The notes under the pieces: model-generated
Told to the model about the DNA's origin: nothing
Database searches by the model: none
The model's input: the letters and a program-made list of their open reading frames with translations, nothing else
Made by a program: the position numbers and the translations under genes
From: Mytilisepta virgata
Taxonomy: Eukaryota; Mollusca; Bivalvia; Mytilida; Mytilidae
Direction: 5' to 3'
Assembly: GCA_028015205.1 (NCBI GenBank)
Contig: CM051520.1
Span: forward strand, 63,372,694 to 63,436,693
DNA: 64,000 nucleotides
Shown here: positions 36,622 to 49,690 of the stretch, one piece after another
Layout of the letters: each line of letters opens with the position of its first letter
Position numbering within the stretch: position 1 is the first letter of the stretch

Positions 36622-38307
36622 TTTTTTCAAAAGAAATTTTAATATTTGGCATAAAACTGAAGTAAAGTCAATTGAAAACTGAGGTAAAACTTTGTCACTA
36701 CTTACATAACTTATTTCTGAGCTAAAGATTCTTATCTAATATTGCTGTCTTGATCTAGCTGTGGGATTTAAACCTTTGACCCACAAAAATCCTTTAAGGG
36801 ACTTAGGGATGAAGAACAGAAAGAAAAGCATTGTTTTCTTGATTTTAAAGCTGTATTTCAGTATTGAATAGGTAAGATTCATATCTAAATGAACCCCATA
36901 ATCTATCATTTTCATGTACATGTAATTTATAAGCCAAATGTAATTTATACAGTCCAAATAATGGCTGATGATGTAAATTGCCACGTCAGATAATTCAATC
37001 ATGCCAATGACGTAATTTCCTGTTGAGATTTTGGACATTTTAATTTGCGTATAGCATATTCCATTTAAACTTATTTCAAATTTGTTTCTTTGTTATTTTT
37101 TATTATTTTCATATTTTAAAAGATGCATATTTCCCATTTAAACTGAATGAAATAAGTACAAGTTAAAACTACAAACATAACTATACAAAGCCAATTACAT
37201 GTAATAATCTTTATTGAAAGCAATCATAGGAAAATAATGAAAAACCAACACGCACGTTTTTGTAAGATAGCTAATAGCAGTAATTTTAGTGTAGGTCTTT
37301 TCCGCATGTACGTACATTTCGTATAAACTGGAAATAATGTTAGAATCTTCTTAGAAGCTGAAATTGCACCTTTCTTTGATTATTGATAACAACATTTTCA
37401 AATGCATAAATACCTCAAATATTCAACGGGCATAGTTATGTTTTTTTTTAGTTTCATTGATAATTCCGTACAATACGACGTCTCCACATATCAATATTAC
37501 GTTGTTGGATACATGTACATATGTATACATGTAGAAGCATAGCCTCAATTTAAAAGCCTTTGTGTCAACTCTGATACATTGTATGAACACATTTCAACAA
37601 TATATAGCTCTAGCAACGCTCGAGCAATAATGCCTTTTAGGACATTCATAATTCTTATTTGAAAAAAGCATAGAAGTAAAATCAGAAATGAAAAACCAAC
37701 TGAATTTTCCAATAAAATAAAATAAATAAATAAACAGCGAGATAGAGAGAAAAAGACACGTTGATGATGGTTTTCGATGGAATCTTGGGAAAAACCTAAG
37801 GCATTAACTCTCACTGATAAAAAAGCAGCTATCAGTGATTGTGTTTATAATTATAGCAATTGTCATTGTGTAAAATCTCAATCTAATATAAAACGAGTAA
37901 TGCACATTAAGATCAATGTTTTGTTCATTAAGACTTCTCAGAATGCCTTAATGTGTTCATTGGTTGTTAACATACAACAATTACAAATGATATATTCTCC
38001 TTTTATTTCCTAATTTCGCCATTATTTTTGTTATTGCTGTAAATGAATTTTAGTATGAAATATCAGCAAAAGAATGTTGGGGCGATAAAATACATGGGTT
38101 CATAAAATCCAAAATTCAAAGCCAAATTGACAGTAGAGTTGTGAGAATTACAATACATAGGGTGCATGAATCATTATTTAAACTTCACATTTTTACCCAT
38201 CACTTTTAATACACTTTTGATCTGAAACGGATTCTTTCGGTCATGTCTTTTAACTTGTCTTGATTTTCTGGGCCCTATTTTCAAGTAAGAAGTTTTTAAA
38301 TGCCTGC
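36622..38307. other. Intron sequence, no gene seen
   Basis: AT-rich. The short ORFs at 36736-37038 and 37545-38013 have no recognisable motifs. No repeat or RNA signal was identified. Confidence 0.4.
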
Positions 38308-39046
38308 AGGGGCCAGTTTCACAAAGCTGTCTTAGGACTAAGACATGTCTTAGGATTGTCTTACGACATATCTTAGTCCAAAATCGCTTTCACAAAGTGG
38401 TCCTAACTTTGGACATCTCTTAAAGTTAGGACTACACGGGAGGTGTCTTATGATGGTCTTAGGATCATAACTGTGTCTTTTCAAGTTGACGGAATATCCA
38501 AATTGATTTAACAACAATGAATACTCGGTGTATTTATAACAAGTATTCACGATTTTATCCTTTAACCTTTTTATAACCTACATAGTGACAAACTGAACTC
38601 AACACACCTGTAGAAAGAATGTAGTTATTATTTCATTCTGCTTTCCCTTCATTTTGTATTTTAATTTTCGTATGTATACAGTATATACTGGTGTATAATT
38701 AATAGATTCTTTATAATTACACTTCAGTTTGTTTTCTTTTAAAAATCAATTTTCAAATTATCTAATTATCTAATTAGGGAATATTCATCAATACGTTTAG
38801 TAATAATTGGGAAACACATAGTCTTTTTTTTTGTTTTTTTTTTTTTTTTTTGTTTTTGTTTTTGTTTTATAAATTCACGTTAATATTTAACCTGCGACAC
38901 GTTTAGGATATCTTAGCTAATATCAACCTAAGGCAGCTTCGAGACGAGGTCTAAGATATTTTCTAAGATAGTCATAAGAGGATCCTAAGATATATCCTGA
39001 GATATCTTATGACAGGTCTTAGGATAGCTTTGTGAAGTCGGCCCCT
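38308..39046. mobile_element. Non-autonomous element with inverted ends and TAAGAC-type subterminal repeats
   Basis: The left end AGGGGCCAGTTTCACAAAGC, then TGTCTTAGGACTAAGACATG, is inverted at the right end, whose reverse complement reads AGGGGCCGACTTCACAAAGC then TATCCTAAGAC. Both sides repeat CTTAGGA / TAAGACA words many times over about 150 bp. The middle is AT-rich with a T-rich run at 38823-38868. There is no coding capacity. The target duplication is unclear, so the superfamily is left open. Confidence 0.8.
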
Positions 39047-40930
39047 GGATATCAGGTTCTTATTATTAGGACTTCTTGATTGTTATTTTGCTGTGAATTC
39101 AAATACTGTCGAGTTAACTTTGCCCATTTGTCAGCCGCTAATGGATCACATTTATTTCTCAAATGCCTGGACATTAGGTTCGTAACATTTCACAATAATG
39201 AAATTGAGAATATTTAATTTGCTACATGTAATCTAATTATTTTGTTTTTCATTTTAAATCTTATACATCTATGATATTTTTTTGTGAAAACAAAACCTGG
39301 TCCAGAAGATCATGTAAAAAAGAAATATGTGATTTCAGGAACTGTTTTATGCAAATTTTATTTGAGAGTTTCTGTATAATGATATTTTTCTTTGTATAAA
39401 ATGTTTGTTTTATAATTTTCTAATAGGTTTCCGTGCTTAGTGGCATGCATGATTTTTTTAGGTATGAAAAATAGTTTAAAATCGAGAAAATTAAGCTTTA
39501 AAAGGCATATACTTGCTTGAAATTGTTTAAGTATGTTCATTTAAAACTGAATATTTTATCAAATACCTTGTGATGTGATGTCAAAATGTGTTTGTTGTTT
39601 TTATTATAAATTGGCCATCTGTTTTGTTCCAGTGGATTGGTGTTACGGTGGGTGTTATACCTGAGTTTACTTAAGGGAAACATTAAACAATCAACTGGAA
39701 ATAATGAGAAGTAAAATATATTTTGCATTATTGTCAACAATAAATTAGACTAAGTTTAGTCTGCACGCTAATATCATATTGTAGAATGGCTGTTACATGT
39801 AGCTTCTTTAATCCTAAACCTTGCACTCAAAAGTTCCAATTAATGTGTCAAAATGCAAACAAGGAATAACGGAAACATTTAATAGTACTTCATGGGGAGA
39901 GGGTAGAGCTGAATAGAATTCTATATAGTGTGACCTGTCACATCACGAAATACCAGACAGCCATTAAAAATGCGATTTCCCTTCTCATGACAAACGTTTC
40001 TTGAATTTGTACAGGGTAAGTGTATTCCATGTAAATCTCATTTATTTTGTTGTTTTTATATTAGCATTCTGTTCCCCCTACTTTTTGAAAACCAGTGACT
40101 AAAAAACCGTAAGATAGGTACATGTACATGTATATATAACATCTACATTAAGGATATAATAACCCTCGGCACGAAAAGTAATATCTTCTGCCTACAAGTA
40201 AAAGCCGTTTCCTCTTCGTTAATGGCGGAGGCTACAATGTCCTCCTTCCTCGATTTAACTATTTTGGATATTAATTAAAATATAGTTTATTGTCATACTA
40301 AATATTCTAAAGTCTTTCCTTTTTCTGTGGAAAAAGATTTAAGTTTTAAGTATAAAGGTTTACTGCTTAAGAATAGCAAAAATTCTGGACGAAAATATGA
40401 CTTTTTTGTTTGAAAATAGTATTACTTTGTTGTTCGCGTTGTGTTTGTGACTCGAATGGCTTTAAATCGTGTTTTATATACAGACAGAAAAAAGTAAAAT
40501 CGATTTAAAAGGATTACGATACTTAAAAATATATTCAATATCTTGCTATTTACATACTTTATATTTACCAACGTATGTCGTGCAATGAAGATATAACTGT
40601 TATGGAAAGAGTCTGGATTTCATTTGGTTCATTGCCAATATATGGATTAAATGTTATCAGATAAACTAATGTGTTATTGCATCAAAAAATGAGATAATTC
40701 TCTCAAGATTCTTATTTAGATATGACATTTCCATTAGGTAACACAGCGTGCAGATCTATATTCATTATAGAGGCGTAAATTAATTGTTGAAGGTGAAAAT
40801 GTCAATTATTTTGTGTTTAAAAACAAAACTACACAGTGTCAGTCAATTTACAAATGAAAAAACAAAGAAGCCAGCGATTTACACTGCGCAAAAATAATCC
40901 TTTGTCATTGTGAAGATTATGCCAATATGT
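39047..40930. other. Intron sequence, no gene seen
   Basis: AT-rich; ORFs at 39358-39740 are unrecognised. Nothing repetitive was identified within this stretch by eye. Confidence 0.4.
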
Positions 40931-41525
40931 GTGTTTTGGAAATCACTGGACCATGAAAATGAGATAATGACAAATTGAATCTGCCAGACTGATCCCAATC
41001 CAAATAAACTCCAAATAATTTAAGCATTTTGAGAGAAAAAAATTGAACCAGATCACTGGTCGCTGAAAGTGAGGTCAAAGTCAAGTAACACCTGTCATAA
41101 TGACATGTACACCTTCCAATGTATCGATCTGCACAAAAAGTTTAATTGACATACAATGTATACCTTATTGTTACTGGCGACCGAACCTAATAAAGAAAAC
41201 TTTACACAAATTCATCAAAGCCAGTCATCGGTGAAATTGAGGTTAGGCGACACGTGTAAGACATGTAAACCTAATGTATTTACATACAACATATTGTTTA
41301 TCTATCCCCTATCAATGTTTTGAAAATCACATGATCATGAAAATGGGGTCAAGGTAACGTGACACCTTGTAGACTGACACGTGCATCTTCCACTATATGT
41401 GCACGCATAATATAGTTAATATATCATTATAGATCATGAGAAAGGACACCATCACGAAAAATGTAACAGAAATTCGATCAACTGTAAAATTGAGGTCGGA
41501 CAAATTAGTCAATTGATGGGAAATT
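40930..41525 (+). repeat. Decayed tandem repeat of GAGGTCAAGGTCA-type units
   Basis: Diverged units contain 'CACTGG-CCATGAAAATGAGGTCAAGG', then 'GACACCTGTCA', then 'GACATGTACACCTTCCA'. Anchors fall near 40953, 41064, 41231, 41337 and 41483, so spacing varies from about 106 to 167 bp. I recall this as the tandem core of a widespread bivalve interspersed element. It sits directly upstream of the Penelope-like remnant; whether the two belong together is not clear. Confidence 0.6.
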
Positions 41526-41769
41526 AAAATACTCAGATGAGCAATTCTTATAATAGAAGAAATAAGAATGCTCTTTGAAATGTTTAGTCCGCAAATAAAT
41601 GCACATTATGCAAAATTAAAAACTTTATATTCACTTTTATTCATTCTATTTCTTAGATAGTAATTTTCGTAATAAGTGTTGGTCCCTATAACACATCAAA
41701 ACAATAGCAAAGGTAAACATCTCCAATTTCATCTCATGTAAATAACAATTATCTTTTTAATGAAAGCCA

Positions 41770-43400
41770 GAGACGTCTACGTAGTCAGTCATGGTACTAC
41801 ATTATGCCCAATTTGCATGACATTGCAATAGATAGCCTTCTTCCATACATGAATAAACCTCTCGGTATTCATCACATTCGCACTAAACTTTAATCCTTAA
41901 CTCATTCAAAATTACATTCCTTTTATAAAACTTGGTTAGATACACCTGGTACTGACCATACCTCTGTTAAATATAAAATAAATTTCATTGTCCTGGATGA
42001 TGGGCAAAGTAGATTATTAAAGCCTGTTAGAACTTCTGGTAATGAACAAAAACGTCGTTCATTCCTTCAAATTAATTTTGCTAGCAACGGTTTCGATGCC
42101 ATAAACCACAACAGTATCTTGCTCAACAAAGATCTTGTTTTAATAAGATTGACTGGCCACGTTATTACTGGCGACCTACGCATGGCAAACAATACTAAAT
42201 TGGAAGACATCCTCGAAAAAAATAACCCAACATCGAGAGGCTAAGCCTATCAAGTAGAAAAGAAACATCAAATTACTTTTGGATACAGTTGAGGACTATG
42301 CCAGAAAATAGGCGAAGAGAAAGACGAAAGACGTCGACAATTTTTGAATTGGATCAGGTCGATAAAGCCATTAATTCGTGCTCGCTTTCGACACCTAAGA
42401 ACATCCATGAGTTCCGAATCTGACAGTGTCTTTAACAATCACCAAGAAAAACACTGTCCTATCTTCATGGCAATTATGTCATTGTTCCAGCTGACAAAGC
42501 TCAAAACATGCAAAATACATCACATTGGCATTAAGGGATTGGTATTGACAATTCACTTGGTAACCCCATTTACACGCACACTACGATACCAAGGGAAGAC
42601 GTTTTCAATAATCATATTTCTGTTCTATCTTCCTTTGGTATTGATGTAAGTGATGACAATTTTAACTGGATATCCAAACTTCATAAGTGTCCATACAAAC
42701 AAACGTACAAAGCAGACTCTGCCAAATGCACTACTAAACCCCTTTCGAAATTCATTACTACTTTACTTACAGCAATTAATGACGGTATCAAGAGCAACTC
42801 TGATAAGGCCTATTCAACTAGTGGTGTGAACCAGACTTACAGGAATATCTCCCTTCTAGTGACCTAAGGAAAGGGCTTACTTAGTCAAAAACACACTGAT
42901 TCTAACAAAAAGTACTCTGAGACTGATGTTGTTAATATGCTGGAATTTCGCAGTGAGGACAAACTGTGCGCCGCTTTTGTCCGACCTGTTCTCGTTTTTA
43001 TATGAAGCTCAGTTTTTACAGGAAGGATTACCTACATCTCATCAATCCAAGAGAACTTGAAACAAGAGACCAGAGACACAACAACTTCTGTTTAATATCT
43101 AGATTTGTACGTGTACATAGACAATAATGGACGATTAAAATAAAAAATTAAACACGTGATGATTTCACTTTTCCGATTGTGAATTTCCCCTTTCTTAGCT
43201 GTAACAAACCAAAGTCTCCAGCCTGCGGGGTGTACATTTCACAGGCGATTCCTTACTGCCGCGCATATGATTTATACGGCGACTTTCTCGAAAGGGTGAT
43301 ATTGCTGTCACATAAACTTCTAAGAGAGGGAAATTTTCAGTGTTTGTTAACTTCATCGTCTTTTCCTTGGACTTCCAATTTGTGAACTTTTGAAACTGTT
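41770..43400 (+). pseudogene. Penelope-like element (PLE) reverse transcriptase ORF, decayed
   Basis: Fragments in shifting frames follow PLE order. An N-terminal piece contains PLGIHHIRTKL (about 41857-41890), then LTGHVITGDLRM (about 42149-42186). Next come VIVPADKAQN (about 42476-42507), ISKLHKCPYKQTY and AKCTTKPLSKF (about 42669-42755), and GVNQ with KKYSETDVVNMLEF (to about 42948). TNCAPLLSDLFSFLYEAQFL (about 42962-43020) is followed by the downstream region FPIVNFPFLSCNKP and GVYISQAIPYCRAYDLYGDF (43165-43340). The region between LEF and TNCAP and the segment that should hold the YIDD catalytic motif are deleted. No GIY-YIG endonuclease was found downstream. The element is dead. Confidence 0.88.
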
Positions 43401-46400
43401 TTGTCGCTTCTGAATTTTTGCCGATATTTATCAATAAATATCATAAAAAAAGACATCTGCTAGAACATCTTTAAATGAATTTGTTCATTTTAATTTTTTA
43501 TCTATAAATGTGTTGTAATCCCTAAGTTAATTGCTGGTGTTGAGTCATCATTTTCAGATGTATTTTAATAATATAATAACAATCCAAAGATACTAATATT
43601 AGATAATTTACACAACCAAGATATTTAAATAAGCGAAAAAGCCAAGCTCCTGAACAAACCATTACTGTTTGCGTGCAGAAAAGATACTTGATTTAGATCT
43701 ATGTAGATAAACATCAGAAAAAGAATAACCATCCAATACCTAGTGGGTAATATACATGTATATATACATAGCGTAGTACAATATACATTTTTTACTCATG
43801 GATACTTTAAACTATATTTAGTTTGATTTATATCAAATCAATGTCTTACTGCAACTGCATTATCGTATTCTCTTTAATGTTTTCGAAATGGGAATACATT
43901 TGATTTATACGGATGTTTATGGTTTATCTTCGGAATGTCATGTAAATTCTGAGTATCGGAAAATATATAATTCCCATAGGAGTAAGTTTTATATTAAAAC
44001 AGAAATGCTACAAGGAATGGTATAAACTTTTCATTTTAACATTCCTAATAATGGTAAATATTTGGAGTTTTAAAGTATTGTTTTGACACGTCAGTTCAAT
44101 TCAAATGTTAATACTTTCTGTATATTGCTTTCTTTCTTTTAGTAACAGACAAAGTGAGAACATTAAATAGGGTAGATTTGACATAATTTCATTTAAATAC
44201 AATTATTTTCTCCCTCTTACACTCGTCCGAAAATAAAGCTTTTCTGAAGAAAAGCTAAACCTCAGAATAGGGTTGTGCGTTCGTTACAAGATCACAATTT
44301 TATTTTCATATATAACTCTAACAAAATAACACAATTATACGAAAAAGACATCTAAAGAAAACAACAAATTCCTTAATAAAAAAAAAAAAAAAAAAAAAAA
44401 CAATTCAGTACAAGGCTCATATTAATACTGCAATAACGTACACCAAATATTATCAGCATCTTACACGGATTCAAAAAGTACTAGTAATGCGTCTACAGTC
44501 CTCGCATTTATATAAAAAAAAAATCCTTAATATTACACATAATGCAATCCCTGTCAGCTGATGACAATATTTAGAGTACGCCAATGCAAAGTAATATTAT
44601 ACTACTCGTGAAAAACAAATTTGTAAAACCCGTAAGAAATATAAGATTGATCGTTGTTGCTTAACGTCCAGTAGCAAATATTCGTGCATCTTCAGGACGA
44701 GAAGCAGTTTAACAATTTATCAAACACAGTTTTAATAGGGATAGGGCGGGACACAAAGGGGACACTAATTTTACTGCCACTATAAACGGGTTGATGGTTA
44801 GTTAGTTTCGGATAAAATAGCCTTCTAAAGCGGCCATTGTTCTGTTCTTTTTGAAAACTCGAAAACTACTGAAATGGTCTTGTCATGCAAAGAGCGTGAT
44901 ATTCACGTTATCCATTATGGTCCGCGTTCAGGCTTTTCTTATTATGACCTGACAGCCCTCCGACGAGAGGGTTTCCCTATCCGTCACCCGGGGACGCACA
45001 AGGCAGCTCTCTGGGTTGAACTCCCGTGATCTATTTAAGTACAAATGTACAAAGATAAAAGACAACATAGAGAAAGGAATGGACGAAAGAGAAAGAAAAA
45101 TACTTGATAATTTCATGTATTTCAATTTTCATTAAAAAGTAAAGAAATACAAAGTGCATGAAAAGGAAAGCTTACGAGGTTAACTTTATAACGACAATTG
45201 TTAACATATATGTACTCTGTAAATTCGAAAAATTCTCTTCAACAATGTAAAAAAAGTTATTGCATTTATTACACTGATATACAATGTATGTATCGAAATT
45301 GTATGTACATGTAAATAAATATAGGACTCCGGAATTTCCGATATTTCTAGATGATCAAATATGTTCCATGTATATTTTCGGTATCAAAACCATGGGACTG
45401 TCATTCTACAAAAATCACGAATAATCAGTCTTTAACTTTATAATAAGTTAAAATCTCGAAATAAAAAGGTATAAGGATATCTTCTTTAAAAAGTTAGTGT
45501 GTACATGCATTGTCTTAAGGACTATATTGTCACTTCTGTATTCTTCTGCCAGTTTTTATTTATTTACTTTTTTTTTTTTTGGTCTCATTTGTTCTTTTGA
45601 CGACGGGTAGTTGTACATGTTAACAAAAAGTAGTGTAGGTTTAAAGGAGAACATTTTTCTATGCACGTTTGAGGGAAACCACTAGACAACGATATTTTAT
45701 TTTATAATTTATTTTCTGTGGTTACAACGGACAATTTCTTATTTTTATAGTCATTGAATCCTGATCTATAACACTGATACGCGTTTACACAAATATTTGT
45801 ATTTGAAAAATATGAAAACACTGGTTGCGTGTCCAAGCGTACAACAAAAAGAATCTTGAATGAACATTGCTAGTGAAAACTTAATTTAGCAGTAATCGAA
45901 ATACATTTACGTTAGGAAGTTTAAAGAAACATTTTAACCATATCCGTTACATTGCTTTGTGAGAATTTTCATCCCTGGTAAATTGTCACAGTAATAAAAA
46001 TCACGACTTATTTGATTATATTATATATTCATTTATCTCCACTGTTTTACCATTGTCGACTGTGAACACATTTTCATGGTCATGACAGTATAAATATATA
46101 TATAAATGTACGCAGCATATATCAATACGCTCTACGTATATACATATTTCAACAATCAGTGCCCAGAACCAAATATCTGAATGGGCAAAATAAATAACAC
46201 AAGATAAAATATTATTCAGCAATGGTATATAAAACTACATCTCATGAAATTTTGATCTGTCTATAAATTATTTTCGTATCACTGTTGTTGCCTGGAGGAT
46301 GCAAGAGTACTTTCCCTTAAAGTACACATAGTCTTTATAAACGAGAATTGTTCTTTTAGCCAAACCAAATAAAGACATGTCAGATTGATGTATATAATTG

Positions 46401-48578
46401 TAAGATAATAATGATCAGCCTGTACTATTAACGAGCTGATCAATTGTATTATTAGATTTATATTCTGACCAGACCCTTGACATGAAGCTTCCCGAAGAAA
46501 TACAATAATTTATTGTAACGCTTGGAGGAAATAAACTATTCGATACCAATTATACAATTGGCTATTCTCAAACTAGCCAATATGATAAAAATACACAAAG
46601 GGGAATATAATTTGGTTGAGGCTTTGTTTCCGAAATTGTGTTAATAATGCCAAGAAGTACTAAAGTACAATAACATTGCATTTTAAATATTAAACAACAA
46701 TTTATTTTACAGATATTTTACCCAGTTTAGATCTTTTATTTTCATTTCGACGCTATGACGGACATTTATAGGGAATAACCATATATTATAGAATCGGTAT
46801 TCTACTGCATAAGCCAGAATGCCGTTGTAGTGTACATTACGTTTCAGTAAAATATTACATAACTGTATATTGGCCAAAAGTAGATGTACATCGTTATTGT
46901 AAAATGGTTTTGTCATTAATGTTAGAATAATGCTTATATTAACGATGTAATGCAAATGAGACAATTTAATGTCTTTTACTAGTTCCCAACTCGTGCTTGA
47001 TTTAACTTTTAGCTGGGTTTGCCCAATTATAATTAGACGGATGATGTCATTGTAACCGTTACAGTAAATATTTACCTTCCCGGATCCCCCTTGAGCACCC
47101 GAAGTCGAAGTCAGTCTCCCTTTTTGGGAGATTCCAAATTTTAAATGCTTTATTCTTTGTGTTATTATTTTTTCAATATATGTAATTGTTCTGCGTGTTA
47201 CATTCATTTCTTGTTTTGACCATCTCTGCGTGTTACATTCATTCCTTATTTAAACCATCTCTGCTTTTCTCGAGATCTTGGTGGTTTGATGTTTCCTTTT
47301 AATTTAATAATTCGGTATTTCCATTTGCCAGTATTAATTTACAACTGCTTCGCATGCAAATCAAGGATCCACAATACGTGTAAGAAAACAATTGCTTAAT
47401 AAACAAACTTTCAAGATCTAACAATTGCTATTACGTGGTCTTAAGTTAGAACATAATTTGTCCATCAATCATTTTGTTCTGACGTTACGAATAATATATT
47501 TGGAAAATGTCTAAAAATGGTTCTAAGAAATCTTTAACCTTTCCTAATGAAATTAGTTAAGTCAATATAAATTTCTCAATGTCAAACAAAATTGTCCTTT
47601 GGGAATTTGTTGCTGTAGTAAAATAGTGGATATAGAAAACCAATCAATGAGCCCATTAATACAATTCCAGTACGTATATTTATTTAGGACCAAATAGGGT
47701 AAAACAGAAAATAAGGTAATTAAAACATACAGGTGAGTGAACTGTGTTTTGAATAAAGTATGTATATATAGAAAATAAATATGTACATGCATTGTACATA
47801 TTAAAGAGAGGAATTGTGCTAACATAAAAAAAATGTATTGTTTAAATCTCTAGATTGATATAATACATTGTCAACGACTGAAAGGTACAGTCATGACAGT
47901 GGTTATAAACGTCTTATGTTATATTTGAAGATGAGTGACTGTGCTGTCAATACAACAATATTTAGTTGCCTTTTCTCAATAGACAGACATAAATAAAAGG
48001 AGTACTAGAATTTATAACCATTTCGGTGTCTTTTCTCTTGACAATACCTCCATTTAAATGTTTCTGAGTCTAGTTGAAGGCCTGTAATTTAATTTTTCGT
48101 TTTGTTTTTGTTTTTCGTTTTTTGTTTTTGTTTTTTTTTTTTTTTTTTTTGTATTGTTTTTTTTTTGTAATCGGTTCGGAAGTGATGGAACCATGGTACT
48201 AGTCGTTCTGGCGTCCCATAATGCTAATGCGTTCTATTTCCTATTTGCGGATACTGAATTTGAAGTTTTCTCCCATACGAATGAGTTTTCTTTCCTGACA
48301 AAAGGTGATTTGTATTACATAAAGGACAAAAAATAATTTTATTTTTCCGAGAAAATGGATTTGAGACAGGTTCACCAGACTTCGAAAATTGTTGGAAAAT
48401 ATTACCAAAAACATATGATTAATGTGGGAAGAAGATATTGTTAGGAAGAAAAAATATTTTGAAGAAAAATTACTATCTATGGAAGGCACCTTCTTCAATG
48501 AGCAGATAACTCTGTAAATTGGAGACAACTCACATGTACCAAAAATGGAGAAGTCTACAAAAAAGAATATTAACTTAC
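43401..48578. other. Intron sequence with old repeats and homopolymer runs
   Basis: At 44378-44400 there is an unbroken A run of about 23. At 44640-44710 and 44935-45030 are stretches (GTTGCTTAACGTCCAGTAGC; CACCCGGGGACGCACAAGGC) that I recall from bivalve dispersed repeats. The second has a B-box-like GAGTTCAACCC on the minus strand but no A box. The 166-codon minus ORF at 46707-47207 is unrecognised and low in complexity, although its SGAQGGSGK segment precedes a GTAAAT. Bases 48100-48169 are a T-rich TTTTTG-type tract just before receptor exon A. Confidence 0.45.
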
Positions 48579-48728
48579 ATGAGGAAGCTAGCTTGAAATT
48601 GTTGGATACATCTGTTATGTTAATAGACTGACTTAAATTGTACATTTTATGGGGATTATCATGGTACTGTTTAAATGCCCATCGGAACGCTGATCTCATC
48701 TGTACATCCTCAAAATTAAATATTGTTC
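48579..48728 (-). CDS. Ionotropic glutamate receptor, amino-terminal domain exon (first recognised exon)
   Basis: This 150-nt exon has acceptor TTTGATTTCAG (before 48728) and donor GTAAGT (after 48579), phase 1 on both sides. The protein is TIFNFEDVQMRSAFRWAFKQ, then YHDNPHKMYNLSQSINITD, then VSNNFKLASS. It is the start of the mature amino-terminal domain, where family members read 'GG-F----VQ-AFR-A--------N-----'. It has two N-glycosylation sequons (NLS, NIT). The first bases would complete a Gly codon after a preceding exon that ends with one extra base, which I did not find. The exon's last base plus TA from exon B gives Leu before CNQM. The upstream signal-peptide exon may lie in 48729-64000 or beyond. 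Confidence 0.92.
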
Positions 48729-49690
48729 CTGAAATCAAATGTACAAAAAAATACAATTTTGTGGCAGAAAAAAAATATTATAACACATGAAAACAAAATT
48801 TTTTATAACTTTCATTCGAGTTGTCCTGTTATTCGTTCAGTTATTCCTTTGTAGGTTTTGGATAATAACTTTATTCTTAGAGATTTCTTTGCCACAATGT
48901 GACCTTAGCCGTCACCGTGGCGGTGAGCACCAATTAATGAATCATTCTTTAAGGTTCGGAATACTTTTGCCTATCATTATACTTTTTGCAAATAATAATG
49001 TGATAAAAATCTGGAATTTTGTGCCCCGGTTAAGAGTACAAGAGACGAATCGACCGGATGTGTCTTTGGAAAAAACTATTTTAACTGAGACATTCAATAT
49101 ACATGTATTTTTTAGAAACAAAGTAAGACATGTTCAAGTATACAGTGACAAAAACAAAGTCTGCAAATATTTAGATCTTTTGAAAGAAAACGAACTGATA
49201 CTTTGTATAACGTTTAGGGTAAAGTTCAATGAAGATTATGAATATTAACTTAACACATATTAATTGTCCGCCAACAAGATAATTAGTTGAAGCAGTATTG
49301 CAATTAATTGTTGCACTGAAGGGAAGACGCTAGAATTATAAACGCTCTTAGGATATCGATATGTTGTGAAACATGACGACTACTTGTCCGATGTTAGAAA
49401 TAAAAAACTTTTACATACAGTAGCAATGTCACTAAACACTAGGGGTGCCACTGGGCGGAAACCACAGTTTGTTTACTGTATACTGGTCCCAAAATAGGCT
49501 GGAAAAGGTTGTAAAGAAGCGGAATCCAGTTTTCAAATAACCTCCCCCAAAACAGCCCCACCTGGCGTTTACAGACATTGCTAAATACGGTCTTTTTATT
49601 TTTTTCTGAATTTGTTGTATGATGTTTGGATAATTATACATTTTGGAACTGTCACTGACTAAAAGTACATAGTCTTTATGAGTGAATAAA
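48729..49690. other. Sequence upstream of receptor exon A
   Basis: Holds a 153-codon plus-strand ORF (48787-49248) with a hydrophobic start but no family resemblance I can name and no splice or promoter context; I treat it as unsupported. No signal-peptide exon of the receptor could be identified on the minus strand. Confidence 0.35.

Noticed and set aside
44935..45030. Possible SINE head (B-box-like GAGTTCAACCC on minus)
   Set aside because: No A box at the right distance, no target-site duplication found.
46707..47207. 166-codon minus-strand ORF
   Set aside because: Ile/Asn-rich, no family motif; the stop-free length is expected occasionally in this base composition.
48787..49248. 153-codon plus-strand ORF with hydrophobic N-terminus next to receptor exon A
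   Set aside because: No motif, no similarity recognised, composition like surrounding intron. Kept only as a note.
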